Source: Protonemura montana (lineage: Eukaryota; Arthropoda; Insecta; Plecoptera; Nemouridae). From it: a stretch of 64,000 nt of DNA. This document shows, one piece after another, positions 36,676-47,798 of the stretch (position 1 is its first letter; each line of letters begins with the position of its first letter). The notes below the pieces were generated by a model. It saw only the letters and a list, made by a program, of their open reading frames with translations. It did no database searches and was not told the DNA's origin. Location: NCBI GenBank assembly GCA_947568835.1, contig OX387603.1:21662651-21726650 (forward strand), read 5' to 3'. A program made the position numbers and the translations under genes.

Positions 36676-39600
36676 GACCTGGACTCAGCCCACGCATCGA
36701 CGCACACCCGCAGTCCACGCAAGTCACACATGCGTGCCGACGCCGTCATGATGACGTCACTGTCACGCCGGCTGACTTGCAAAACTCGTCCACTGCTTCC
36801 TGAGAAATGCCGAACCCAATAAAACTGCCGAACGCCAGCAAAACCCAAAAGCAGTTGTCGGTTTGACGGTGCGATGCAAGAAGGAAGCTCGCTAAGTCGA
36901 CGTCGTCTTATTTTCATTCGGCAAGCGGCGACCACAAGGGAAGCACTCGATTGGCCAGGCGGCGATGAGTAACGTGACCCCCCGTCCGTAGCGGTCGAGG
37001 ATAAGCAACAAGTTATGTATCCTCTGGCTGTCGGTAAGAAGCCAATAAGTGGCCGGTAATTCAGTGTACAGAGCACCCGACGACGCTGCTGAACCTTGGT
37101 CCTGCAAGTAACGACACCGCCGGGCGTCTTCGCAACTTGCACGATAAGCGACAATGCTGATGGCGAGTGGCCATCGTTTTGAGACACAGGAGCGTTTCAC
37201 GAGCTTGGAGTGTGTATACCACTGATTATTTCCGCTGACGAGGACTGCATGTTGAAAGAAAAGTCCCTTTACACCGACGAAATCGGCCGTTTCACTGTTT
37301 TGAGAACGCAGCTCGGCAATTGGCAAGCGCTCCGTGCCTTCCTGCCAGCGACCGGCACAATTCTCACGCAGGAATGTCTTCTAGGAACGAAAGTTGCGCG
37401 TTGTCAGTCGCGTCGCCGCCGTGAGTCACCCGCAGCACTGACTAGGAGACGACGTTGTCGAAACCGCGCGTCTTGAAAGTGATGAACAAGTGCTGGTGAC
37501 ACTTTGTCCCATGCAGATCTCAACGTGGAGCGTGGGTCGATGACGTTTTCATGAGATTAAAGGTGCGCGCAAATGATTCACATTTGTATTCAGAATTTGA
37601 AAATCTATTTGTGACTAAGCACGGATATGTATACAAAAACACGAGAACCGAAATTTTTTTTCGTTCTCATTTGCTTTCCATTCAAGCGCAAAATCACTTT
37701 GAGCGAACTTCCAAATAACTTCGCGCGCGTATACCATAAAACAACGCACCTGATGTAAAAAAATCCCATGAATAATATTAAAATCGAGCGATTAATGTAA
37801 ATTTTGTTTCGCAGCGACACGGACGATCATTAAAGTTCACTCGCAAATCAATTTAGCTGGCGGTGGATCCGAACTGCAGGGAGAGGGGGGAGGAATTAGC
37901 ATCCTCCCCACCCTGCCAGATGGACGCGCGACGTCGGCCTGGAAGATGGGCGTCGATACAAGACGCCAGCGGGCGAAAAAATTGTCCACTTACCCCCGTC
38001 TCCGGTGCATGGGTGTTTGGCGTCGACGGCTGCTGAGGTCGGTTCGGGAACTGGGACTGAAAGCAGGCCAAAAAGTAGCATCAGACAGTTGTCATACGAC
38101 TACTGGACATACAGATAGAAATCGAAAGTACCTTATATTAAGTTTTGATATAGTACAATGTTTTTGGAAACTTAATTGCTGTTTGCCTTTGTGTTTCAAA
38201 GTAATAATCAATCGAAGCAGAATCAGACACCTAGTGACACATCTTTCATCCCTTCAAGAAAAGGCGAGCGACAAGTTCACAGTAAATGCTGCAAACACTT
38301 GCAAAGGAATGTGGCAGGCCACGTCGCGATCGATTCAAGTCTTACCAGCTGTTTGCTGTCAACACTTTCAGCGATCCGAGATAATATATTTGAGCGGCGT
38401 TGCAATTTACAGGGGGGTTTCCCCGACCTTGCAGCCTAACCTCCGATCTGAGGCGTGTCGAGAGAAGCTGCGTCTGATCTGACAACGCAGCCACCAGAAG
38501 GCATGGACCACAGCTGAATCTTTTCATATCGCATGCCTTTCCTGCAGGCGCTTTAATTGTAAAATACGTATAAAACGGTGCAGATAAATTTGATGAAACG
38601 AGACGAAGCATCATGTTGGTTGATATATACCAATGTATAGTTCGGCAGAATGGAGCATATATAGCACACATCCAACCCGACTGCATTGTTGTTTCTGAGC
38701 CGTTCTCTATGTCGAGACATTTCTATACAGGCATGGGTCGCATCGCATGTGATGCCTTTCCATAAGAGCTTCCCTCTCTTCCAGGCCCATTCATCCCGTG
38801 CTGGATGGCAGGCATCATGGAGATTCCCTCGAGACAACATGAAAGCGGTGCGCACATTGTTCCCTTGCTAAAACCCCCTCCAGCTAGTCTTGCGGCAAGC
38901 AGAACTGTGTGACTGGAGCATGGCAATGGAAGTTCATCCACGTCGCAAGACCATATGTTGCCTCCACTAATATCCAATCTGTGCACGTTGAGTTAACGTC
39001 GCTGGTTTTATCATAGATTTGCTGTTGAAAAAGCCGGCATTTGTGTGACGTTCTCGGAAACAAACGCTGCAAAAACTCGTTCGGAAAAGTCGGTTCCTGC
39101 CTGTCGGTATTTGCGAATTAATCAAGGGGATTCGCAAACTTTTTATTATAAACATCTGAATATGAATCGCGATGAGGCGAAATGAAAATCTCTCAGGATT
39201 GAACTCCCGGGGTATTTGAATTAGAAGCGAACTCGTTCGTATGCAGCCTCATCGGGACGAGCAGCAATTCGATGCCATTGTGATTCGCGATATTTCGAGG
39301 GCCTACTCTTCCCACCAGAAGATTGTTTGGTGTTCCGGAATCCCATCGAAAACTTGAACAGTCTGCGTACAAAAATACATCGATATCGACTACAGAAACA
39401 CTCTTCCAAGATTATTGCCGGCTATCAAAACTATCGCGCAGGAAAAACATTCATATACATCATGATGCCGATAACAATGAAACACAAACATTGCACGGTA
39501 CGCTCTTGGTTCTTTTCATTTTCTGGCAAGCCTCGCTGTTCTACGCAGCCCGTCGTTACTAGAGTACCTACTGCTTTGCTTTACAGCACTCAAAGGAACG

Positions 39601-40118
39601 CTTCTTGATGGAACATGTTTCGTGCTTTCCTTTGAGAGAAAAGCACTGGGAAAATTATCGGGCCAGAAAACTATTTGTTAAGTCTGGGAGGAATCGACAA
39701 ACGCAATGTGCGAATCGAAAGTCGAACCGTGCAGTCGAATCGAGTAATTGCTTTGATAGTTACTTCAATGATTGCGTCAGAGATGTATGCCCATTCATTA
39801 CAAGTTCATCATCTTCAAAAAGAAACCTTAGTGGGCAAATTCAGCTCGGTAGGTAGGAAAGTACACAAAGCGCCGTGAAAAAAAAAAAAACGATTCGCTC
39901 ATTTTTCCTCTCTATTTTTTTTCCTTTCAAAAATTACTTTTTCTGATGACATAGTCTTGTATTTAGGTCCAAAGAAAAACCAGTAAAAAGCCGAGACTTA
40001 ACCAAACGTCATCAGTGTTGCAGCGGTAGGTTAGGCTCCACCGCATTCAGAAGTGAAACCCCTAATAGATAAGAAGTCTTTCCAAAAATCAGTAACCCTG
40101 AGATAGCGGCCTGCGTAC

Positions 40119-40372
40119 CTGTTGCGGGTGCTGCTGCGCCTGCTGCGCGTGTTGCTGCGGATGTTGCTGCTGCGCTGGGGGCGGTCCGTGCGGCGAGTGG
40201 GGCGGCAGGTGCTGCCCCGGCGACGGCGGTGGAGGGTGGGGCTGAGGGCTAGCCTGAGGGTGCGGTTGCGGACTGGGCAGTGCCTGGTGTCCCGGGGACT
40301 GCACGGGCTGGTGCGGGGACTGCGGCGGATTTGGCGGCCCTTGCTGCTGAGGGGCAGGTTGCCCTTGCTGTT

Positions 40373-40403
<31 letters not shown>

Positions 40404-40523
40404 TTGCTGGTTGGGTTGCGCGGAATGCGGGGGCTGAGCGGGGCCCCACGAACCACCGTACGACCCGTGTTGTTGCGGGGGGCCCGCGGGCCCCGAAGGA
40501 GGCTGTCCGTAAGGAGTATTTAT
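40119..40523 (-). CDS. osa: osa (ARID1/eyelid) coding exon, polyglutamine/proline-rich
   Basis: Second Osa exon in transcription order, 405 nt and 135 codons, phase 0 at both ends. It opens with INTPYGQPPSGPAGPPQQHG, followed by GSWGPAQPPHSAQPN, an uninterrupted run of 15 Gln, and a long Q/P/H-rich tail (QSPHQPVQSPGHQ, HPPPPSPGQHLPPHSPHG) ending AQQHPQQ. The acceptor is TTTGTGTTTCAG before ATA AAT, and the donor is CAACAG then GTACGC. Past the donor the frame would run only a few codons into the intron before a stop, which supports the splice. This is the disordered, low-complexity region N-terminal to the ARID domain. Such regions in Osa/ARID1 are thought to mediate protein contacts rather than DNA binding. 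The long open frames on the opposite strand and in other frames here (Leu-, Ala- and Arg-rich) are mirror images of the CAG/CAA and CCN repeats. Confidence 0.9.
40365..40409 (-). repeat. osa: Coding polyglutamine tract, 15 codons
   Basis: Fifteen consecutive Gln codons inside the exon 40119-40523, with CAG and CAA mixed. The longest pure CAG stretch is five codons. The tract sits between SAQPN and GQPAPQQQG. Length polymorphism between individuals is plausible. Confidence 0.95.
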
Positions 40524-42172
40524 CTGAAACACAAAGAGGAACCGGTGTTACGATATCTTCTCAAAGAAACATGATTCAGCAATAACAAAATCATCGAAGA
40601 AGTTTGGGTTCAAAACACGAAGTCGTTAGCCTGATCAGTGACTCCAGAATAGCAAAACAGCTTGTTTATTCGCGCCACGATTTTGTGGCGACCTGCGCCC
40701 CTCAAAAACAGCACCTTTTTTGCGTCAAATTCAAATCGCTTCCAAGAGCTCAGGTCGCTAACAATGGATATGCGTCAACGCACACGACGATAGCTTGTCG
40801 CTTCTGCTATGTCGATATAAATTACGTTTGATTCCGCTTATCCGTGCCGCGGATTACGCTCTGCAGCGGCGCTCTCGACGTTATGCGATTCGGAACTCAT
40901 ACGCCTCTGCTATACACAATGCAGCTAGTAATCTCACAAACCAATTGCAATTACCATATAGTGCTGGCCAAGTCGCCAACATCAGCGCGCCAAAACGTGA
41001 TCAAACGGGCGATCCTAATCTACAATTATAATGAGTCAGAGCAATTAAAAGTGTCATCGCGTAAACAAGCGCGTACAACCATCAAACAAAAAAAGAAACT
41101 GCGAATTGTAAAAGCGTCGCCATCATGATTCTTGCAATCCCACTAATGTAGGTGAATCGGTAGCAAGAGAAGCGACCAAAATGCCGGAGGCAGGTGTTTG
41201 TTTGTTGTGGCGTCGGGTGGAAAAACAACGACGCTCATGGTCTGTCCATTAAAACGTCTATCCGAGCTATCCAGGTGTTTTCGTTGGGCCGTTGTCTGCC
41301 GATCAACGCTTTTGAACAGTTAACAGCGTGGTAGACGTGCACAAAATGTACAGCCGGTTCGTCAAAAACTAATGTCGGCAGCTAGTGCGTCCTGGCCACC
41401 GTTATTCCAGGAGAGATTTAGATAGGAATACTCATTGATGTGTCTGTTTATACGTTCATTTACATGAATCCTACCGCACTGACAGGCGGATAATAATGGA
41501 CTAACATTCGAAAAACGGTCGGCACTCGGGATAAAGACCGAGGTAGCTTTTAGAGCGAGATGACGAACTAACAATAATAGAAGACGTACTCGCATTGTTT
41601 CTCTTGGCTTGGAGCTTTGAAATCAGACGTTTTGCATCACGAAAATAAACTAGGAAGACAAACAATTTTCTATATTATTTCTGTGTATGTGACAGAACGG
41701 TACCTGCTATTTATAGACCCCCCCCCCAAATAAAATACTCGAGAAAACGGTGGCGTTCCGTTGCTAATAAAGCGTCAAAATATACACGGAAGGGAAGCTG
41801 CTCTGGCACCTCCACAGTTAAACCTCCTAACGATCCAAGCGCCGACAAACAAATAACACTACGAGAAATTAACCAGCCCGCTTGTGATAATATTTCGCAT
41901 CGAACAGATCTGTGGTAATTAGATTCCGGGTGGTAGTAATTCGACGGGAACAACAATACAGTCGAAGAGACGTGGGCGGCGGCGGCGGCGACGAAGGGGG
42001 TAGCAGAAATCGTGCACCTACAAGAGGGATCCTGATAATTACCGCACACGTCACATTTAGCGTGATCATAAACACGGTAAATATAAACAAATTACTTGCG
42101 CTATTACGTGGCTACGTGCAGATCGCGTTTTATTTTACTGAAGTGTGTGTGCGTTTGTGTTGGTTGGTGTTG

Positions 42173-42193
42173 GTGTGTGTGTGTGTGTGTGTG
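42173..42193 (+). repeat. TG microsatellite
   Basis: About ten GT repeats, preceded by imperfect TTGGTGTTGG units from about 42141. Confidence 0.92.
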
Positions 42194-43937
42194 CCCTTGC
42201 CACTGTGAAACTCGGTCAAGTGCACGTGAGAAAACAATGCAAAAAGCGCATAAAGAGTCCGGACCCGAGCGCCCCTTGTGCCCGTCTTGCGCTCAACGCG
42301 CGCCGCCTCTCCGACTTTGTGAGTAGCCGCGCGGGTATATCTATATATATGTAAATAGATAGATATATGTTAGCGGCATGGTATATTGTGATTGGAAAAA
42401 CGACCTTCACGGGTCAATGCCCTAGTGTTGTGGGTAGACTTGGTATATTTATATACTCACACACATACACACTCACCACATAGACACTTTCCAACCCTCT
42501 TTTTTTTTCACGAACCCCAGGCATTTAAATCGTTGTGCGGCTTTCTTGAAACCCAAGGGTCGTGCGTGAGATACCAAACACCTGATTTTTAAAGACTTGC
42601 AGTCGGCTCCTATTTCCACGTCCTATCGTTACCCAGTTTCGGGCCCTTTGTAAACTATCGGTCTCTAAAATCACTTTCAGTTGTTGAAAGATAGCACTAA
42701 GCCTCGAAATCAATTCGTCACTGTTCAGTCCCGTCTCAGCCGTACGTGTTATTGACCTACATGATTCTCCTATCGTCGCTGCCGGCAATTTTTAGCAGTC
42801 AGTCTCGACATTCGTAATCAGATCCCCGAATCGCTGCAACGCAGATTGATAGCGATGCATCATTCATCCGGTGCTTGATTTTAGTATGCACTTCGCATGG
42901 CGCAGCCAGTCAGCCATTTCAGACCAAAGTCCGCCAGCTGACTACTACATCGCAACAATGAAACACGACGGAATCTTTTATTCAGCGAAATATAAATCTA
43001 GATCTCACGACCGCTCAGTGCCGGCCGCTCAGTCGTGGCTCGGGCATGACGTCAGTCGCATGAGAAACAAGACTACTGAGGCACCGCAAGAAGTGCAATT
43101 TCAAGAATAGCTGTCGCTTATGGATCGTATACGAAGGCATCGCGGAGGTAACGTTGAGAGACCATGGTCGAATTAGGTACAAGTGAACAAACAGTCATCG
43201 AGTTCAGCTAAGGAGTTCTGCAAAAGGCTGAAGATTAATCTTACCTTGGCAATGCCGGTAAAAAGAGACGATGCCCCGTTGTGTAAGAATTGCCATCTGT
43301 TCCGAGTTGTACGATGGAATGGAGACAAGATAAAGAGGAACATTTTATGCGTATTATATTCGCAAGATAATAGCAGCGAAGATGATGAATTTTAACTGCT
43401 GGATGGTTCTTGGCAGTGAACACGGAGGAGGAAAAAAACCAAACTATTGATGAAGATATGCTTTGTGATGGACAGGCTAGTCTATCAAAGTCTGACGATA
43501 AATCAAAGCCAAACTAAAATCAATCAACACTCGTTTTTACCGGCCTGTACTGTACTGCAATGCAAGAGTATATAAAAATTGAGGACAATGAGCATTGTAC
43601 TACGAAATCAATTGAGTACAAAAACTCGTAAACAATTTTAATCTACTAAATAACATTTTACAGTAGAAATTAAATTTGGCTTTGAATGAAAACGAATATA
43701 AAGGCAACTTTTGATAGATGCATCGGTGGCTATATATAAACACACGATTCGTTATTCCTTCGACTCTTTGCCCGTGCGTTCCGAAAAGCATTTCATTGGG
43801 AGGAACTAATTGACTTGTGGATTGCGGTCGCGATTAATCAGGAAGCGAGCTAGGGGCGGTGGGGAGATGGGTGGTGGGGGCGGGGGTTATCATTGTTAGA
43901 TAAGCTAGAAGCGAGCCGGAGCGCCGAGGGACACGGA

Positions 43938-43983
43938 GCCGGGACCACGGCGCCGGGACCACGGCGCCGGGACCACGGCGCCG
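43938..43983 (+). repeat. 14-bp GC-rich tandem repeat, about 3.3 copies
   Basis: Unit GCCGGGACCACGGC repeated three times without mismatch, with a partial fourth. The unit is partly self-complementary. It lies in the intron between the two polyQ exons. Confidence 0.92.
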
Positions 43984-44209
43984 CGCACCGACGAGCACTC
44001 TTCCAGACTCCTTTTGAACAGGGTGCAGCGGCCGAACGCGCGGTACGGCAGTATCTTAATTCGCTAATTGAAAAAGCCGCGCGCGCTGCACAAGGATAAG
44101 AAGATTGGCAAACGTGCGCTGCCGGCGCTGGCAGCGCGGAAAATGCTGGGAAAGCGCCCGAGAAACTGCAGCACGACTCAGAACGTGACAACGATAATTC
44201 AGCGGGACC

Positions 44210-45000
44210 CGCGGGCGATTTCCAGTAATTAAATTTAGGTAAAGCACGCGGGATGGATGTGGAAAGAGAGGGAGAAGAGAGAGAGAATATTAAAATTTAA
44301 TTGAGTAAACATTAAACAAAAAAAAGTTTATGACGCTGCATTGGAAGTTAAATTGAGCTTTTGCAAATGAATTTTTATACGAGAGAGATGAGAAAAAAAA
44401 ACGAGGAAATGTTAATAATATTAATCTGGAATTTGGTTGAGCCGACATTCGCAATAAACTGACGAGTTTTACGAGCGCGTCTCGTGAAAAGCAATCATCG
44501 CGAATGGCGCATCGTGTGCTCTGTGGGACGGACGACGGCGGAGTCGGGTCGCCGGTCGATGAGCGCTCGCTCTCCGCCGCTCCAATCGCCGCGATCTTCG
44601 GACTCCCATCGCCACGACGCCTCATTTATACCAAACGCCATCAAACTTAATTCATCTTCGTCCGAGCGCCAGGCCAGATGCAATCTTTTAATGAAATACC
44701 TTTTTCATGAACGCACGCAAAAAGCAATAACGAGCGCCCACACGTGTGAGGGCAAGTGTCGACTTTGATATCTCAATGATCGCTGCGATGCATGCGTACA
44801 GAGCCCACGGAGCACGCTTTCAATTTCACTGGTAATGACCAACTAATTGACTCCCCGGGCGATTTATAGAATACCGAGGTCTCCCCGAACGAAATCAATG
44901 ATTTATCCGCTGCGTTCAAAAAGGAACTCAATGAAAAACACCGACGTCGTCCTCTCCAATGGTAAAACTGGTCGAGATCGAGCAATTAACTAGCGGCGAA
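44210..45000. promoter_or_regulatory. TAAT-dense AT-rich block, candidate enhancer
   Basis: Multiple TAATTA/AATTAA cores (for example AGTAATTAAATTTAGG near 44225, TTTAATTGAG near 44297, CAACTAATTGAC near 44840, CAATTAACTAG near 44983) in the intron between the polyQ exons. No gene is supported. Confidence 0.22.
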
Positions 45001-46061
45001 TGGGGCATGGATTTACGTCGTTTTCAAGGCAGCAGTCCCCTACACACTTTTGACATTCATCGTCCCATCATTCAACCACGCACTCGTTCATGCCTGCTGG
45101 TATCCACGTGAAAGGCAGCCCGTACTTCAATGCGATGGTATAAGCATGCAAGGCAGTAACTCAACGTTATTATTGTGCCAACTCTATGCATCAGTCAGTC
45201 TCTCTAAGTACATAGCCAATGGCATTCCAATAAAAAACAGCACGTCTCGCGAATCATTCGTATATTGTGCACCTTCCACGTGTTTAATTTATTTAGCTGT
45301 CATTCAATCAGAAGTTGATCGTAGGCAACAATGCCGATCATCTACCCATTGTTGCGTCGCTCATTGTTAGAACCAACCGTTGGAAAACACGGAACTCAAA
45401 ATAGAACGACACCTAGAAAAGGATGCGTTAATCAAGATAATTGGCGAAGTAATGTAAAGCGAAAACAGTTCGGTCTCCATTATAAAGACACAATATTCTC
45501 CTCTCCAATTATGAATGTAACGATCGAGTACAATATCATCGCAATGCGAACGAGTGAACGCAAAAAACGTGTTATTAAATCTCCCCGGCATCGCTTCCGC
45601 ATCTTCTTTTCAAAACACATCAATTCAGAACTTTAATGAAGAGGGAAAAACTGATTTTCTCTCGAACGTGCGCCACTCACACAAACGCAATGCAATTCGC
45701 AATCCAATTCAATGGAGTCGTACACAGAACGTCGCGAAGCGTCGCGTCACGTTTATACGCGAGTGCACTGCAATCATTACCGAAGCACAATTATCGTGTC
45801 TCTGTATTCACGAGACAAGACAAACGTAATTATCCGAGCACTTTTCTTTGAAGGAGCGCACGGGTTGGGGTAGGGGTCGATATCGAATATAACGACCGAA
45901 GACTGGACAGCCCAGCCAGTAAGCCCGACGATGCAATCCAAACCCCATTAGAGCTCGATTTGGACGACGACGACGTCCCTAGAGGGTGGACATAAACTAG
46001 CTCTAGCCAGAAACCAGCACAACACGTCATATCCAAGTCGGACGCAACAATATAATATCCT

Positions 46062-46080
46062 CCCCCCCCCCCCCCCCCCC
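46062..46080 (+). repeat. C homopolymer, 19 bases
   Basis: Nineteen C followed by A and a C-rich tract. In the osa pre-mRNA it reads as a G run about 1.46 kb downstream of the exon 47520-47798. Confidence 0.94.
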
Positions 46081-47519
46081 ACCCCCATCCACCCCACCCT
46101 CGGCCTGGTTGTCTGGCCTGTCCCGCTCAGGAGATATAATATAAAATGATGGAGTTAAGGGATTATCTGGCGCTAGCTGGCTGGCAGGCTGGGGGGTCGC
46201 TGCTTGCGCCGGGATTATCTTACTGCAAAGACAGTTCCCGTGAGGTCCTCTGTGCCTCCTACTAGGGGAGTGCCGCGATGGCGTCGAGCGCGGGTTGCGA
46301 GGGTCAGCATCGAACTCGATATGTTACTCAGAAGTCTTGGCCATGTATTACACTGGAATGAGATGCAGCTCGCTGAATTTTCTGTTGTTTGGAAAGCTGG
46401 CTGCCAAATTTTTGACACGTTGGATGGAAATATTTGTAAGGTTATCAGAGACATACTTCTTAAACCATGGCATTCCATATCTCAAGAAAAAATTCAAAGA
46501 TAGAGCAAGAAAGCCGCAATTTTATCTAAATTTAAATCTCGTATCAGTGTCACTATATTTAATTGCTTAAATGGCATACATTTGTTGACCACTGGTCATC
46601 CAAAGCCAAACCCCTAGATAACAATTAAAATCTCAAGACAATCCACGGGAAATCTTCAAAGACATACAGTACATCTCTGACCTCGTCGAGCGACCTCGAC
46701 TCCACTCCCGTCGCTTTCTCGCCAACGCGCCCAAGCCGAGGCTCGGCGCGGGCAATAGATCATAGCTGCAGCAAATTGCAATCGCCATCGCGTAATTGCA
46801 TTTCGCTGGTACGCCGGCGAGCGACGGCGTGCGTGTGTTTTAGCGAAAACACTTAGCGGCACCGTGAAATACTGTTTTGTTTGCTCGCTCCTCGCAGCGT
46901 GCGTCCTTGGTCCCGCGGACCAATGGACGGGGGCGACGCATTAGCGTTCACCACTCCGTCAGGCTGCGGATTTGCATTCACCGAAAGAAAACCCGTGGGC
47001 GAGTCGTCGATAGCGCGCCGGTGTGGGACCTTATGGAGCAGGCTGCAGAGTGCAATTACTGCACACGAGTTAACTCGTTAGCGTCGAGAGGCGCGGCAAG
47101 TCATTAAACTAGTGCCATGGAAGTTGGCTGGCAGAATTTAATTGAAAGTGTTTGGCACGGGCAGTACTTGGTGGACACCAGCTGAGCGGTGCCGGTGTCG
47201 TGGAATGTGTGAAATAAGGAGTGAGTCACGATGACTGCACTTTGACATTGCTGTTGAGGCCACTGGACCTCAGATGATGACGCTAGACCACGGGGGCTAA
47301 CGAATGATATCGATAACAAACCTTAACAAGGACGGGTGATGCACACCCAGGACCTAGGTCCTAAACTCATGGTCGTTACTTCCAAGATCAGGACATCAGG
47401 ACATCCCTTTCGAAGAGTGGGAGGTTTAAACTTGATATCACAAGACGACTGACGCAGTTGCACTAGACTGGAGTTTTGGAGTTCAAGTATCCCACATGGA
47501 CCCAAGGGCCTTGTCTTAC

Positions 47520-47798
47520 CTGGTGCGGAGAAAAGGGCTGTGGCCGGCCTGTTGACCCAGGCCCCGGGCCTGGAGGCGTAGGATATCTCTGCGGGTATGG
47601 CGGATATTGGTGTTGGTTAACGGCGCTCGGCGGCGCGCCGGGACCCCCAGGCTGTTGTTGCGTCGGCAGCTGTTGTTGTTGCTGCTGCTGCTGTTGTTGT
47701 TGCTGTTGTTGAGGGGGGTAGCCGCCACCCGGCCCGGGGGCACCGGGGCCTCCGAGGTATGGAGGCTGTTGTTGTTGCTGGCCTCGAGGCACACCGCC
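47520..47798 (-). CDS. osa: osa (ARID1/eyelid) coding exon, Q/P/G-rich N-terminal region
   Basis: Internal exon of the Brahma-associated (BAP) chromatin-remodelling subunit Osa, a nuclear protein. The 279-nt exon encodes 93 residues, from GGVPRGQQQQQPPYLGG to RPQPFSPHQ. In order they are a Gly/Pro-rich stretch, a run of 14 Gln, a second Gln/Pro/Gly stretch, and QYPPYPQRYPTPPGPGPG. The QRYP motif resembles the QTPQRYP region I recall from ARID1A. On the minus strand a pyrimidine-rich acceptor (TACCTCTTTTCCAG) precedes GGC GGT, and the donor reads CACCAG then GTAAGA. Both edges fall between codons in the open frame, so the exon is frame-neutral. It splices in frame to the exon at 40119-40523, giving FSPHQ-INTPYGQ. 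No upstream coding exon was found in the remaining 16 kb, so the start codon is probably beyond the window. The assignment rests on remembered motifs, not on a database search. Confidence 0.87.
47670..47711 (-). repeat. osa: Coding polyglutamine tract, 14 codons
   Basis: Fourteen consecutive Gln codons inside the exon 47520-47798, written as a mixture of CAG and CAA. The CAA codons interrupt the pure CAG stretch, which generally lowers slippage. Further short QQQ and QQQQQ runs flank it in the same exon. Confidence 0.95.

Larger units (their letters stand above)
5530..40118 (-). other. osa: 34.6-kb osa intron
   Basis: A 34,589-nt phase-0 intron between the exon ending AQQHPQQ and the exon starting DLTGQNS. 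Both end sites are canonical (donor CAACAG/GTACGC, acceptor TTGTTGCAG). No additional Osa-like coding segment was recognised inside. It contains an AT-rich block (5590-6350), CpG/GC-rich blocks (about 8680-9620, 24.6-25.4 kb, 26.1-27.7 kb), TAAT-dense AT-rich blocks (14.6-15.4, 21.7-22.7, 30.8-31.05 kb), several G-homopolymer runs, a plus-strand exon-like segment at 16792-16902 and a long plus-strand open frame at 29526-30476. Other stretches, including 10-14 kb, 17-20.5 kb, 31.3-35 kb and 37.5-40 kb, show only short chance frames. A nested gene or alternative exon remains possible but is not demonstrated. Confidence 0.75.
40524..47519 (-). other. osa: osa intron between the two polyQ exons
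   Basis: A 6,996-nt phase-0 intron with donor GTAAGA at the 47519 end and acceptor TTTGTGTTTCAG at the 40524 end. It holds a TG microsatellite (42173-42193), a GC-rich 14-bp tandem repeat (43938-43983), an AT-rich TAAT-dense block (about 44.2-45.0 kb) and a 19-C run (46062-46080). A plus-strand frame at 43183-43395 of 70 codons ending SSEDDEF, and others of 60-110 codons, show no recognisable domain. I see no gene or transposon in it. Confidence 0.8.

Noticed and set aside
36597-37187. Minus-strand frame of 196 codons with repeated GGQ
   Set aside because: Starts at GTG, not ATG. The GGQ repeats come from a 9-bp tandem repeat, and no homology was recognised.
40122-40574. Leu/Arg-rich plus-strand frame opposite the polyQ exon
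   Set aside because: A shadow of CAG/CAA and CCN repeats. The minus-strand exon has matching splice sites and Osa motifs.
43183-43395. Plus-strand frame ending SSEDDEF, considered as a transposase fragment
   Set aside because: Only 70 codons, no conserved transposase motif, no terminal repeats.
47476-47712. Polycysteine and polyleucine plus-strand frames opposite the first polyQ exon
   Set aside because: Antisense readings of the CAG/CAA tract.
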